Shown here: piece by piece, positions 1 to 7,018 of the stretch
Numbering within the stretch: position 1 is the stretch's first letter
Layout of the letters: every line of letters begins with the position of its first letter
Assembly: GCA_021325075.1 (NCBI GenBank)
Contig: JAJPHX010000032.1
Span: 1 to 37,998, forward strand
DNA: 37,998 nt
Reading direction: 5' to 3'
Origin: Nitrososphaeraceae archaeon
Lineage (GTDB): Archaea; Thermoproteota; Nitrososphaeria; Nitrososphaerales; Nitrososphaeraceae
Translations under genes and position numbers: made by a program
Notes under the pieces: model-generated
What the model saw: only the letters and a program-made list of their open reading frames with translations
The model's database searches: none
Told to the model about the DNA's origin: nothing

Positions 1-87
1 GTTATGCAAAATCCACGCTCAGCATTCCACGTACTACGGGGTTACTTGCATGCAAGACACGCATAAAACGGTCCAGCACGCCAACAC

Positions 88-97
88 TTAAAAAGCG
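88..97 (+). promoter_or_regulatory. TATA box of the rpl39e-rpl31e operon
   Basis: An A/T-rich element (acttaaaaag) sits about 27 bases before the L39e ATG, the usual archaeal box A distance for a leaderless or nearly leaderless transcript. Bases 1-87 show no recognisable gene: the three plus-strand frames have no convincing domain and I found no tRNA-like cloverleaf. Confidence 0.5.
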
Positions 98-122
98 GAG
101 AAAATCAATTCTACGCTCGTAT

Positions 123-281
123 ATGCCTGCCCGGAAAAACACCTCGCGCAAGATCAGGTTGATGAAGCGCACAAGGCAGAACCGCCCTGTGCCGGCGTGG
201 GTAGTGATCAGGACGAACAGAAAAGTCAGGACCAACCCCAAGCGCAGGCTTTGGCGCAGGTCTGACGTAAATGTAGGTTGA
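123..281 (+). CDS. rpl39e: Large ribosomal subunit protein eL39 (L39e)
   Basis: This 52-residue, very basic protein is a structural component of the large ribosomal subunit, where eL39 lines the exit tunnel. The family is recognisable by the central [17 protein letters not shown] segment and the NPKRRLWRR tail, which match the archaeal/eukaryotic L39e pattern (QNR-VPAWV-TNR-V--PKRR-WR). Length is typical (about 51). The ATG at 123 was chosen because it gives the expected N-terminus ([10 protein letters not shown]) and lies at the right distance from a TATA element near 92. The gene ends seven bases before rpl31e, so the two are almost certainly one transcript. The frame stays open upstream to the window edge, but that part does not resemble L39e. 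Confidence 0.93.
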   Translation: MPARKNTSRKIRLMKRTRQNRPVPAWVVIRTNRKVRTNPKRRLWRRSDVNVG

Positions 282-287
282 TAAAAA

Positions 288-668
288 ATGGCAACAGTTG
301 AAGAAAACCTTACACGCGTTTACACTATAAACCTCGGCAGGGCCTGGCTGACACCACAACACAAGCGCACTGACAGGGTCATCAACATGGTCCGCGAGTT
401 TGCAGAGAAGCACATGAAGAGCGACGAAGTAAAGCTCGACCAGGACCTCAACCGCCAGATATGGTCAAGGGGCAAGACAAACCCGCCAAGAAAGGTGAGA
501 GTAAAGATGGTAAAGGACGAAGACGGGGTAGTTACGGTTTCGCTCTATGAAGACCTTCCGGCATCTATCGAAGAAGAAAAGAAGCCAGAGGCCGCCCCGG
601 TGGAAGCAGCTGCAGAGCAGCCAAAGGAAGAAGAAAAGCCGACCGAAACAGAAGCAGCAGGCAAATGA
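288..668 (+). CDS. rpl31e: Large ribosomal subunit protein eL31 (L31e)
   Basis: A 126-residue protein whose first 90 residues follow the L31e family (N-terminal RVYTINLGRAW, then RTDRVINMVREF, then a beta segment with RKVRVKMVKDEDG). eL31 is a large-subunit protein near the tunnel exit. The last 35 residues are a low-complexity Glu/Ala/Pro/Lys tail that is not part of the core fold and probably extends from the ribosome surface. It follows rpl39e by six bases and its stop overlaps the start of the next small CxxC gene (ATGA), which indicates translational coupling. In many related archaea eIF6 follows in this operon; here it does not. Confidence 0.93.
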   Translation: MATVEENLTRVYTINLGRAWLTPQHKRTDRVINMVREFAEKHMKSDEVKLDQDLNRQIWSRGKTNPPRKVRVKMVKDEDGVVTVSLYEDLPASIEEEKKPEAAPVEAAAEQPKEEEKPTETEAAGK

Positions 669-796
669 TCGAAGTCTGTCCGGTCTGCTACAAGTTTCTT
701 TTGACGATTAACGACAAGAAGCAGATGAAAGAAGTCAGGCTTGTTGAAGGCCAGCCCTGCAAGAGCATGTATCACAAAAAACTGGTTGATAGATAA
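665..796 (+). CDS. CxxC microprotein in ribosomal operon
   Basis: A 43-residue ORF whose ATG overlaps the rpl31e stop codon by four bases (ATGA), strongly suggesting co-translation. It begins MIEVCPVCYKF, giving a CxxC pair (C5, C8); a third cysteine (C32) lies in GQPCKSMYHKK. The pattern suggests half of a zinc-binding knuckle, but no second CxxC is present, so metal binding might require dimerisation. The C-terminus is basic. I do not recognise the family. It could be a ribosome-associated accessory protein judging by position only. It converges on the Cys-rich gene on the other strand, with a single base (none to spare) between stops. Confidence 0.7.
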   Translation: MIEVCPVCYKFLLTINDKKQMKEVRLVEGQPCKSMYHKKLVDR

Positions 797-976
797 TCAC
801 TTTGGGAAGTGGCAGATGTCGCACTTTGCATACGTCTCGCCGTCAAGGTGGTTGAAATGAGTGCCGCAGGACTTGCAGGTGTGGTGGATGTCGTCGTAGC
901 CGTCGGGTCCGACAAAGCTGTTGCTTTCAAGCTGCTGGCTCTTGCACGCTATGCACCTGCAGCCGCAGGATATCAT
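797..976 (-). CDS. Small Cys-rich zinc-ribbon-like protein
   Basis: A 59-residue ORF with ten metal-ligand-type residues in regular order: CGCRCIAC at residues 4-11, CKSCGTHFNH at 34-43 and CDICHF at 52-57. Two or more zinc sites are plausible. The start codon is the only ATG giving this arrangement. The gene lies 32 bases downstream of the FtsZ-like gene on the same strand, so they probably share a transcript. I do not recognise a named family and infer only a metal-stabilised small protein, possibly nucleic-acid or protein binding. The overlapping plus-strand frame is Ala/Val-rich, as expected of a shadow, and was discarded. Confidence 0.72.
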   Translation of the reverse strand: MISCGCRCIACKSQQLESNSFVGPDGYDDIHHTCKSCGTHFNHLDGETYAKCDICHFPK

Positions 977-1008
977 CTTGGCAGCTGTCGTTGAAATGTA
1001 ATAATAAC

Positions 1009-1977
1009 TTACTCTATGCTCGGGATTGCCAGCTTGATGTCAGGCGCTGAATCAGGCTCGTCCCAGTCAAGCGTGTCTGGGATGATCTCGCCCAGCGGGT
1101 CGTACCTGTCAAACCTTGTCTTTTGAGGAGATGAAGCAACTAGGTGGACGCGGACGCCGTCAGTTGCAGCCATTGAAGACATCGCCACTTCAGTCGTCCC
1201 ATCTTCTTTAAATATCCCCTGTACGCAGCCTACCAGCTTGTTCAAGTCGCCAACCGGAATTCGATCGCCGCCCATGACATACACCATTGCCCTCTTTACA
1301 GTGCTTGTATCTGACACGTCGTTATACAGCATAGCCACAGAGTCGCGAAGCGACAATTCTGAGCTCGTGCTCGCTTTGCTTGTGCACAGTATGTTCATCT
1401 CTGGCCTCACGCCGCCGGTGGAAATCGAGGAAATGACTTCGACCATGGCGCTATTTGTTATTCTGTAGCACTCTTCCTTTGAGAGATCTGGATTATTGTC
1501 AAGGAACGCGTCATTGTCAAGAACGATTGTCGAGTCTGATGTTTCGCGTACGCGCCTCAGCGCGGTGCCAGAATTAAAGATTCTATCTTTTTCAAACTTG
1601 AATGGCATGATGGCAAGCGAGATCACAGAACCTGACTGCCTTGCCATCTTGCATACGAGAGGAGCCATAGCAGTGCCAGCTCTTCCTGCAAGGTTTGAGA
1701 CAACTATAATTGTTGAAAATCCCTCCATTAATGAGGCAATTTTATCTTGATGTATCTGTACAAAAGAGCGCAGCTTGTGGCTTGATGGGTTGACCCATTC
1801 TCCAGAGTCAACAAAGACCGAGTTGCACTTTTCATTCTGGATCAAGTCCTTCCTGTCATTGCTTACCAAGAGACACTTGCAATCCAGTGCCGCGCTTGCC
1901 GCGGTCGCGATTTTGGTTCCAGCGCCGCCGATGCCCACTAGCAGCATAGGATTCTTTATCAAAAGATCGTTTACCAT
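1009..1977 (-). CDS. Divergent FtsZ/tubulin-superfamily protein lacking catalytic residues
   Basis: A 322-residue protein with the Rossmann start of FtsZ (MLLVGIGGAGTKIA at 11-24) and a degenerate version of the tubulin signature: NLAGRAGTAMAP at 95-106 in place of the GGGTGTG loop. Further FtsZ-like landmarks are ISLAIMPFKFEKDR (strand after the signature, cf. the typical LPF-E-R), then RRVRETSDSTIVLDNDAF (cf. D-vv-IDNN). The T7 synergy loop, normally N-x-D-x-x-D, is missing: the equivalent stretch reads TGGVRPEMNIL. From family knowledge this should abolish GTP hydrolysis in a polymer, though nucleotide binding may remain. Canonical FtsZ is encoded separately at 10726-11826. It may regulate or cap FtsZ, or have an independent cytoskeletal role; this is inference. 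Confidence 0.8.
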   Translation of the reverse strand: MVNDLLIKNPMLLVGIGGAGTKIATAASAALDCKCLLVSNDRKDLIQNEKCNSVFVDSGEWVNPSSHKLRSFVQIHQDKIASLMEGFSTIIVVSNLAGRAGTAMAPLVCKMARQSGSVISLAIMPFKFEKDRIFNSGTALRRVRETSDSTIVLDNDAFLDNNPDLSKEECYRITNSAMVEVISSISTGGVRPEMNILCTSKASTSSELSLRDSVAMLYNDVSDTSTVKRAMVYVMGGDRIPVGDLNKLVGCVQGIFKEDGTTEVAMSSMAATDGVRVHLVASSPQKTRFDRYDPLGEIIPDTLDWDEPDSAPDIKLAIPSIE

Positions 1978-2070
1978 GGTCCCCGAGCTCCCCGTCCACC
2001 AATACAGAGGTCAAGTTAAAAAGCTTTGGTGATTAAAGATGAACCTATGTGGAGTGTAACAAAGTTGAGC

Positions 2071-3426
2071 TTATGAAATTATCTTTGCCTTCAACGAAAA
2101 GCTGGAAAAATCATAAACTTTGACGCGCATTCTGTCGCCAAGCCGGACTTGATCACCAGTTGATACAACAACTGGCTTGTACGCATAGTTTCTGCCCTGC
2201 ACTACCTTGCCGATTTCGTCGATAACTATTTCGCCTTGCCAGTCCTTCCAGAATGAATTGTGTTTCTTTGCAACTTTCTTAGCAAGCAAGTAGAGCCGCT
2301 CCGACCTGTTCTTGGCCACTTGAGAGCTGATGCGCTTGTCCTTCCACTTTGCAGACTCTGTTCCCAGCCTTGCGCTGTAGCGCGACGAATTGATGGTGTC
2401 AGGCTCTGCCGTCTCAACAAGCTTGAGCGTTTCTTGAAAATCATCCTCGGTTTCAGATGGAAATCCCACAATGATATCTGTAGAAATCGTCATTTCAGGG
2501 ATTTTCTTTCGCAAAGCCTGTACTGCGTCCAGAAACGTATCACAAGTATGGCCGCGCTTCATCTTTCTCAACACTCTGTCGCTTCCGCTCTCAACAGGGA
2601 TATGAAGGAACTTGAAAAGCTTGTCATTTCTATAAAATAGGTCGACTATCTCTTCCAGCATCTCTGGCATGTACATCGGGTTCATCATGCCAAGGCGTAT
2701 CTTGAAATCGCCTTCGATTGCGCAGCATGCCTTGAGAAGCTCAATGAGGCTTGAGCCGTTGTCCTTGCCATAGCAGCCATTGTCAGTTGAAGTAAGCCAG
2801 ATTTCCTTGCAACCACTTTCCACATCAGACTGGATCTGCCTCATGATGTCTCCTATCCGGTAGCTCCGAAGCCATCCCTTGGCCAGCTTCGTCTGGCAGA
2901 AAGTGCACTCGCTCATGCAGCCGCTTGCTATCTCGACTATGCTCACAACCGGGTTGAGCCTCACGCGGGGGATGTTTATCTTGTCAGATTCTGAATCATC
3001 TAGTGCAACGAGCCTGCTTCCCGTCAGGGCAGAGCTTACGACATCTGTTGTCCTGTCTATAGAATGGGGCCCAAGGAGGCTGGCAGTTGGGCTTAGCAGT
3101 TCGACTTTGGTCCTGTCTGCTTTTGGTAGGCAGCCGGCAATTACAAGAGGCTTGCCGGATTTGCTCAGGGACTTTATCCTGCTAACCATCTTGTGCTCAG
3201 TTGTGTCCTTGACGGAGCATGTGACAACCAGATTGAGCGCGCCATCACCCTGTTCTGTCGCAATTTCATAGCCGGCGCTTTTCAAGAGTCCGCTTATCAT
3301 TTCCGAGTCGGCCATGCTGGCAGAGCAGCCGTACGCCTCAACCCAGACCTTCGGCTTTGTCTCAGCACGCGAATGAAGCTTTGGTATCGACTCTATAAGA
3401 GACGGCTTGAGCGAGCGCACAAACAT
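2071..3426 (-). CDS. Radical-SAM tRNA t6A37 methylthiotransferase (MtaB/CDKAL1 type)
   Basis: A 451-residue methylthiotransferase expected to convert t6A at position 37 of ANN-decoding tRNAs to ms2t6A. Three domains are visible: the N-terminal UPF0004 domain with its three cluster cysteines (C34 in EAYGCSAS, C70 in VVTCSVK, C99 in IAGCLPK), the radical-SAM core with C170-x3-C174-x2-C177 (GCMSECTFCQTK), and a C-terminal TRAM-like beta domain from about 390. Two [4Fe-4S] clusters are therefore predicted. The length matches the archaeal/eukaryotic e-MtaB group, and the archaeal setting favours t6A over i6A (MiaB) as substrate. The gene sits in a minus-strand run, 93 bases upstream of the FtsZ-like gene. 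Confidence 0.9.
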   Translation of the reverse strand: MFVRSLKPSLIESIPKLHSRAETKPKVWVEAYGCSASMADSEMISGLLKSAGYEIATEQGDGALNLVVTCSVKDTTEHKMVSRIKSLSKSGKPLVIAGCLPKADRTKVELLSPTASLLGPHSIDRTTDVVSSALTGSRLVALDDSESDKINIPRVRLNPVVSIVEIASGCMSECTFCQTKLAKGWLRSYRIGDIMRQIQSDVESGCKEIWLTSTDNGCYGKDNGSSLIELLKACCAIEGDFKIRLGMMNPMYMPEMLEEIVDLFYRNDKLFKFLHIPVESGSDRVLRKMKRGHTCDTFLDAVQALRKKIPEMTISTDIIVGFPSETEDDFQETLKLVETAEPDTINSSRYSARLGTESAKWKDKRISSQVAKNRSERLYLLAKKVAKKHNSFWKDWQGEIVIDEIGKVVQGRNYAYKPVVVSTGDQVRLGDRMRVKVYDFSSFSLKAKIIS

Positions 3427-3493
3427 GGCAGGTATTGCAGGTACATTGCCTTGCCTTTTAAATCATGCTGGCATTGTCTCTTCCAAGATATGC

Positions 3494-3862
3494 CTATTTT
3501 TTCCGGTTCTGCGTCCAGATCTCTGTCAGTATCGTGACATAGGTGGTGACAAGCTCGCCGCATTCCATATTGTCCCGATTTTTCTCCAGATCATTTCCAA
3601 GCGCCATCATGAGCGACTTTGGCATTTTCAGGTATTCGTTCATGTATATCAGGAGCGAGTAGTACATCAGCTTCATTATGTCGCTGGTGCCAGCGTCCTC
3701 TTTGAGCTTCATACTCTCCATCATGTTTGAGACTACAAGCGAGAACTGAGGCGACAGCAACGCCTTGTTGCCTTCTTTTTCTCCAAACCTTATCGCGCCC
3801 ATATGCATGAGGTCCTCTATTGCAGAAGCCATCCGCTCAAGCCGCTGGTGGTCTTCAGACAT
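3494..3862 (-). CDS. Conserved-looking hypothetical alpha-helical protein
   Basis: A 122-residue protein, Met-rich (about a dozen Met) and predicted mostly helical, with no signal peptide or membrane segment. It starts MSEDHQRLERMASAIED and contains repeated amphipathic stretches such as SNMMESMKLKED and LMYYSLLIYMNEYL. I do not recognise a domain. It lies 22 bases downstream of the next minus-strand gene (3885-4268), so the two probably form a small operon that could continue into the methylthiotransferase 67 bases further on. Codon use matches its neighbours. Function unknown. Confidence 0.75.
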   Translation of the reverse strand: MSEDHQRLERMASAIEDLMHMGAIRFGEKEGNKALLSPQFSLVVSNMMESMKLKEDAGTSDIMKLMYYSLLIYMNEYLKMPKSLMMALGNDLEKNRDNMECGELVTTYVTILTEIWTQNRKK

Positions 3863-3884
3863 TGTCAGTTGTGTAGCATCTATC

Positions 3885-4268
3885 CTATTTTAGATTGTTT
3901 ATCACCGAGCGGTATGACCTTACAAATTCCGGATCTACTATGCCCTGAACCACGAAAGGACGGCCATCTGATAGCTTGATGTCCATTGCAACTGCGCTAT
4001 AAGGGATGTCAAACATTTCAATCTTTGACTGATCTGTAGTGTCAAAAAATTTGGAGCAATTGCCGCTGTCGCAGGAAAAGCCGTAAACCCTATCTACCTT
4101 TCGGTGGCCTGAGCCAGCGGCCCTTCCGCCTGCAGACCCTCGTAACTCTTCAACCATCAGGACAAAGATCTCATTTCTTACCTGTCTGTCAAGGTAAACA
4201 TCATTCTGGGAAACTACCAGCTTACGCTGTGGCAGCTGCAGGATGGCATCGATAGAGTCATCAGACAT
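3885..4268 (-). CDS. Hypothetical soluble protein, 127 aa
   Basis: A 127-residue soluble protein with a mixed alpha/beta composition. A Gly/Arg/Ser-rich linker (SAGGRAAGSGHRK, about residues 45-57) precedes a segment with two cysteines (YGFSCDSGNCSKFFD) and a beta-rich C-terminal half ending in a short helix (FVRSYRSVINNL). No domain is recognised. A TATA-like element (minus strand, 4292-4302) lies about 28 bases before its ATG, so it probably starts the transcript that includes the 122-residue gene downstream. Confidence 0.72.
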   Translation of the reverse strand: MSDDSIDAILQLPQRKLVVSQNDVYLDRQVRNEIFVLMVEELRGSAGGRAAGSGHRKVDRVYGFSCDSGNCSKFFDTTDQSKIEMFDIPYSAVAMDIKLSDGRPFVVQGIVDPEFVRSYRSVINNLK

Positions 4269-4291
4269 CTCTTCATCATGACATGTATGGC

Positions 4292-4302
4292 TAATATTAT
4301 TT
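4292..4302 (-). promoter_or_regulatory. TATA box for the 4268 gene
   Basis: On the minus strand AATAATATTAG lies about 28 bases before the ATG at 4268, fitting a leaderless transcript. Confidence 0.4.
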
Positions 4303-4311
4303 CTTGCAGTG

Positions 4312-4518
4312 TTAGCGCAAGTCCTCGACGTTCCAGTGTTTTCTTTTCCTGCCGCGCCACAGTCTTTTTATCGACCAGGGCAGGCCAAAACTGATTGGTA
4401 GGAAGAAAAAGAAGAAATAGACGCCGTAAAATGTAAGGACGATTGTAGCAGTAATGGATGCGGCAGCGGCTACGATAATAAGAATAGGGACAAGTCTGCC
4501 ATCTCTGCCATTATGCAT
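4312..4518 (-). CDS. Small two-helix membrane protein
   Basis: A 68-residue protein with two adjacent hydrophobic segments (about residues 9-27, LVPILIIVAAAASITATI, and 29-46, rich in Phe and Tyr) followed by a basic tail (KRLWRGRKRK). By the positive-inside rule the Arg/Lys tail faces the cytoplasm. Start chosen at the ATG because a minus-strand TATA element (GTTATAACTTG, 4541-4551) lies about 27 bases upstream. Divergently transcribed from the thioredoxin-like gene. The family is not recognised. Confidence 0.65.
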   Translation of the reverse strand: MHNGRDGRLVPILIIVAAAASITATIVLTFYGVYFFFFFLPISFGLPWSIKRLWRGRKRKHWNVEDLR

Positions 4519-4569
4519 GGCAGTATTATCGCAGGATCAAGTTATAACGCTAGCTGTTCAATTCGTAAT

Positions 4570-4582
4570 AGATATAATATCT
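4570..4582 (+). promoter_or_regulatory. Palindromic TATA box of the thioredoxin-like gene
   Basis: The perfect 13-base palindrome agatataatatct is centred 26 bases before the ATG at 4602, so it can serve as box A. Its symmetry could also make it a regulator site, or simply reflect A/T composition. Confidence 0.45.
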
Positions 4583-4601
4583 GCCAACCTCATTGTAGGA
4601 C

Positions 4602-5150
4602 ATGGTCAAGACAGCTTCGTCTCCCCAGATGCTCAAAACTGGCAGCATGGCTCCCAGCTTTATGCTAAAAGGTGTTGATGGCAAGATGCATTCGCTTTCT
4701 GATTACAAAGGCAAGGCTACTCTGGTGGTGTTTATTTGCAACCACTGCCCCTACGTCAAGGCAAGGATAGGCGACATTGTTGCGCTGCAGGGCAAGTTCA
4801 AACCATCTGAGCTGCAGGTGATTGGCATCAATAGCAACGACCCGAATTACAAGGACGAAGGCTTTGACAACATGGTAATGTTTGCCAAGGATCACAGGTT
4901 GAACTTTCCATACCTGATAGACGAAAGTCAAGACGTTGCAAAGGCCTATGGCGCAGTATGCACACCCGATCCGTTCCTGTTCGTTGACGGCCGGCTGGCT
5001 TTTCATGGCAAGATAAACGACGCGCTAGAGCCTGATGCAAAACCAACAATGCCTGTAATGGAAAACAACGTGCGCCGGCTGCTAAAAGGAGAGGAGCTTG
5101 AGAAGGACTTTGATCCTTCCATCGGCTGCTCGATCAAGTGGAAAAACTAG
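4602..5150 (+). CDS. Thioredoxin-fold peroxiredoxin-like protein (CNHCPY type)
   Basis: A 182-residue protein of the AhpC/TSA-redoxin superfamily. The fold starts at about residue 15 (GSMAPSFMLKGVDGK) and carries the signature VVFICNHCPYVKA with C46-x2-C49, the cis-Pro loop AVCTPDPFLFVDG, and the motif INSNDPNYKDEGFD. This matches the widespread PRX_like1 thioredoxin-family proteins, whose CxxC suggests disulfide reduction or thiol peroxidase activity in the cytoplasm; the true substrate is unknown. There is no signal peptide. Its stop overlaps the end of the convergent ETF-quinone oxidoreductase gene by four bases. Confidence 0.85.
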   Translation: MVKTASSPQMLKTGSMAPSFMLKGVDGKMHSLSDYKGKATLVVFICNHCPYVKARIGDIVALQGKFKPSELQVIGINSNDPNYKDEGFDNMVMFAKDHRLNFPYLIDESQDVAKAYGAVCTPDPFLFVDGRLAFHGKINDALEPDAKPTMPVMENNVRRLLKGEELEKDFDPSIGCSIKWKN

Positions 5151-7018
5151 CCGTACTGGTAGTTTACCCCTTTTTCTCCCCTTGGGTGGCGCCACTCTGT
5201 TTCTTTGGCGCAGGTCCCACATTCGATGCACGCCTCATGCTGGAGCGTGATTTCGCCATCTTCCATGCTGTAGCAGTTTGTGGGGCAGAGCTTTACCATC
5301 TTTTTCATGAACTCTGATTCATGATCTAGCACCTTGATGTGTGATATCCTGTCATCGTCGTATTTCAGCTGGGCAACTCGCTGTGCTATAGTAGGTAATG
5401 TTGGCTCGTATGTTGCGGCCACCGGCCTGCCCATTTTTTCTGCGAGCTCTATTGGAACCTGCACGTACGTGTCTTCAGATTCGACTAGTGGCAACAGGCG
5501 ATCATAGCCAAGTATGTTTGCAAACCCTACTGCAAGTCCCCTTAGGGTGCCGCTTGACATCAGTTTGAACACCATGCCGTAGCGCTGGCCGATTATGTCC
5601 TTTGGAACGTCTTTTGCGGCGTCGAGGAATATCTTCAGGTAGTCCTTGTCGATCTCTTTCATGTCCCGTGTGAACGGGCTTTCTTCTATCATCTGGCTAT
5701 AGTGCTCTCCCATTGAATTTGACGAAAAGTCGTTTCTGTCAATTGCGCGTGCTACTGCATTTGCAGCCCTCACAGCGTCGTCAATTCCGACATTGAGTCC
5801 TTCGATGCGTGGGCCAATAAAGACGCCCCTTCCGGCCGCATCCCCGATGAACAGAATGTTCTTGTAATATGGCTTTCTCATTGCGCAGCGCTTGCCGTCA
5901 GGCACCAGCTTTGCAGCATACTCTAGCTCGACATAGTCGGTAACAAACTTGGTGCGGTACTTGCCTTCAAGCTCGCTTCGCACAGAGTCAAGCCTTGCTT
6001 TGATTTCCTCTTCCGACTTGTATTTGCCGCCTTCAACCAGCCTTTTCCTTGCAGACGGCGAATGGTAGGCATCGCGGAGCTCATTCCATGTCTTTACCAA
6101 CTTGCTTACAGCAAACCTTACTCTCAGTTGCTCCTCCTTTGGAAGGTTTCTGTCGATCTCTTCCTTGACTGCAACTTCGTCCTTGACAAACTCGGCAACC
6201 ATCGGGTTCTTCAAAAGTGCATTCACCAGCGTGTATGGCTCCGCGGGTCTTTGCATCAACGAGTCATAGTGGTACACAGCTCCAACAGAGAGTGTATCGC
6301 GGTTTGTGTAGAGGAATCCACCGCCGATGTGGTTGAGCGTAACATCGCCTGCATACAGGTGGGCTGCTCCATCCTCCTGCCCAATCCCAAAGCGTTCCTC
6401 GATTATCTCTTCTGGCATCTTGACAATGACCTTGACTCCTTGGTACAGCTGCTCTGGAGTAAACTTGTTTCTTGCGCCCGTCATCTCGGCGATTTCAGAG
6501 TTGACACCGTCTGCAGCGATTACCGCCTTGGCTTCAAATGGCTCCAACTCGTCGGTTTCGATAACCGTCTTGCCGTCCTGCCAGCTGACAGAGCGCACGT
6601 GTACACCGGACACTATGCCGCCTCCCTGCTTTTCTGCGCTTTCGCCTGCCTGCTTTGCAAACCATGAATTCAGCTTGCCGAGCAATACAGAGTAGCCAAA
6701 GTTTGCCTGGTACTCGTGGGCAGCAGTCAGGTCCATCGTGAAGACCTTGTTACCCGAAGTGGCATGCAGCATGTACTGCGTTATCCTGCGCTCGATTGGA
6801 GCGTCTGATAGAAATACCGATCCGTAGACATCTTCTACGTTGTACGCCCTGCCGCGTTTTGGTTTTTTTGAATACAGAATCCCGCCTGAAACATTCTTTG
6901 TGCCAGCCTTTTTGCCAGCTTCGATCAGTATGGCCTGTTTGCCAAGGTTGGAAAGTTGCTTTAGCGCGGCAAGCCCTGCAGAGCCCCCGCCGATTATTGC
7001 AACTTCATAGCTTTCCAT
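5147..7018 (-). CDS. ETF-quinone oxidoreductase with fused FixX ferredoxin domain
   Basis: A 623-residue FixC-type flavoprotein fused to FixX. The N-terminus has the FAD-binding IIGGGSAGLAALK (about 8-20); later motifs are AADGVNSEIAE and the FAD-contacting FIGDAAGRGVFIG with RIEGLNVGIDDA. The last 60 residues are ferredoxin-like: LCPTNCYSMEDG, HEACIECGTCAKE and PRGEKGVNYQYG, supplying cysteines for one [4Fe-4S] cluster. Family role: accept electrons from ETF and reduce membrane quinone. In many prokaryotes fixC and fixX are separate, so the fusion is closer to the mitochondrial ETF-QO layout. A Lys/Glu-rich insertion (about 310-345) is not typical of the family. It overlaps the etfA stop by one base (TAATG). 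Confidence 0.9.
   Translation of the reverse strand: MESYEVAIIGGGSAGLAALKQLSNLGKQAILIEAGKKAGTKNVSGGILYSKKPKRGRAYNVEDVYGSVFLSDAPIERRITQYMLHATSGNKVFTMDLTAAHEYQANFGYSVLLGKLNSWFAKQAGESAEKQGGGIVSGVHVRSVSWQDGKTVIETDELEPFEAKAVIAADGVNSEIAEMTGARNKFTPEQLYQGVKVIVKMPEEIIEERFGIGQEDGAAHLYAGDVTLNHIGGGFLYTNRDTLSVGAVYHYDSLMQRPAEPYTLVNALLKNPMVAEFVKDEVAVKEEIDRNLPKEEQLRVRFAVSKLVKTWNELRDAYHSPSARKRLVEGGKYKSEEEIKARLDSVRSELEGKYRTKFVTDYVELEYAAKLVPDGKRCAMRKPYYKNILFIGDAAGRGVFIGPRIEGLNVGIDDAVRAANAVARAIDRNDFSSNSMGEHYSQMIEESPFTRDMKEIDKDYLKIFLDAAKDVPKDIIGQRYGMVFKLMSSGTLRGLAVGFANILGYDRLLPLVESEDTYVQVPIELAEKMGRPVAATYEPTLPTIAQRVAQLKYDDDRISHIKVLDHESEFMKKMVKLCPTNCYSMEDGEITLQHEACIECGTCAKETEWRHPRGEKGVNYQYG

Noticed and set aside
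1-122. Possible upstream gene or N-terminal extension of L39e
   Set aside because: The frame is open to the window edge but does not resemble any ribosomal protein, and the L39e length is complete from 123.
809-994. Plus-strand ORF of 61 codons with Ala/Val-rich product
   Set aside because: The opposite strand gives a far more convincing Cys-rich zinc protein.
6062-6667. Plus-strand ORF of 201 codons opposite the ETF-quinone oxidoreductase gene
   Set aside because: The opposite strand encodes intact FAD motifs; this frame is Leu/Cys/Val-rich noise.
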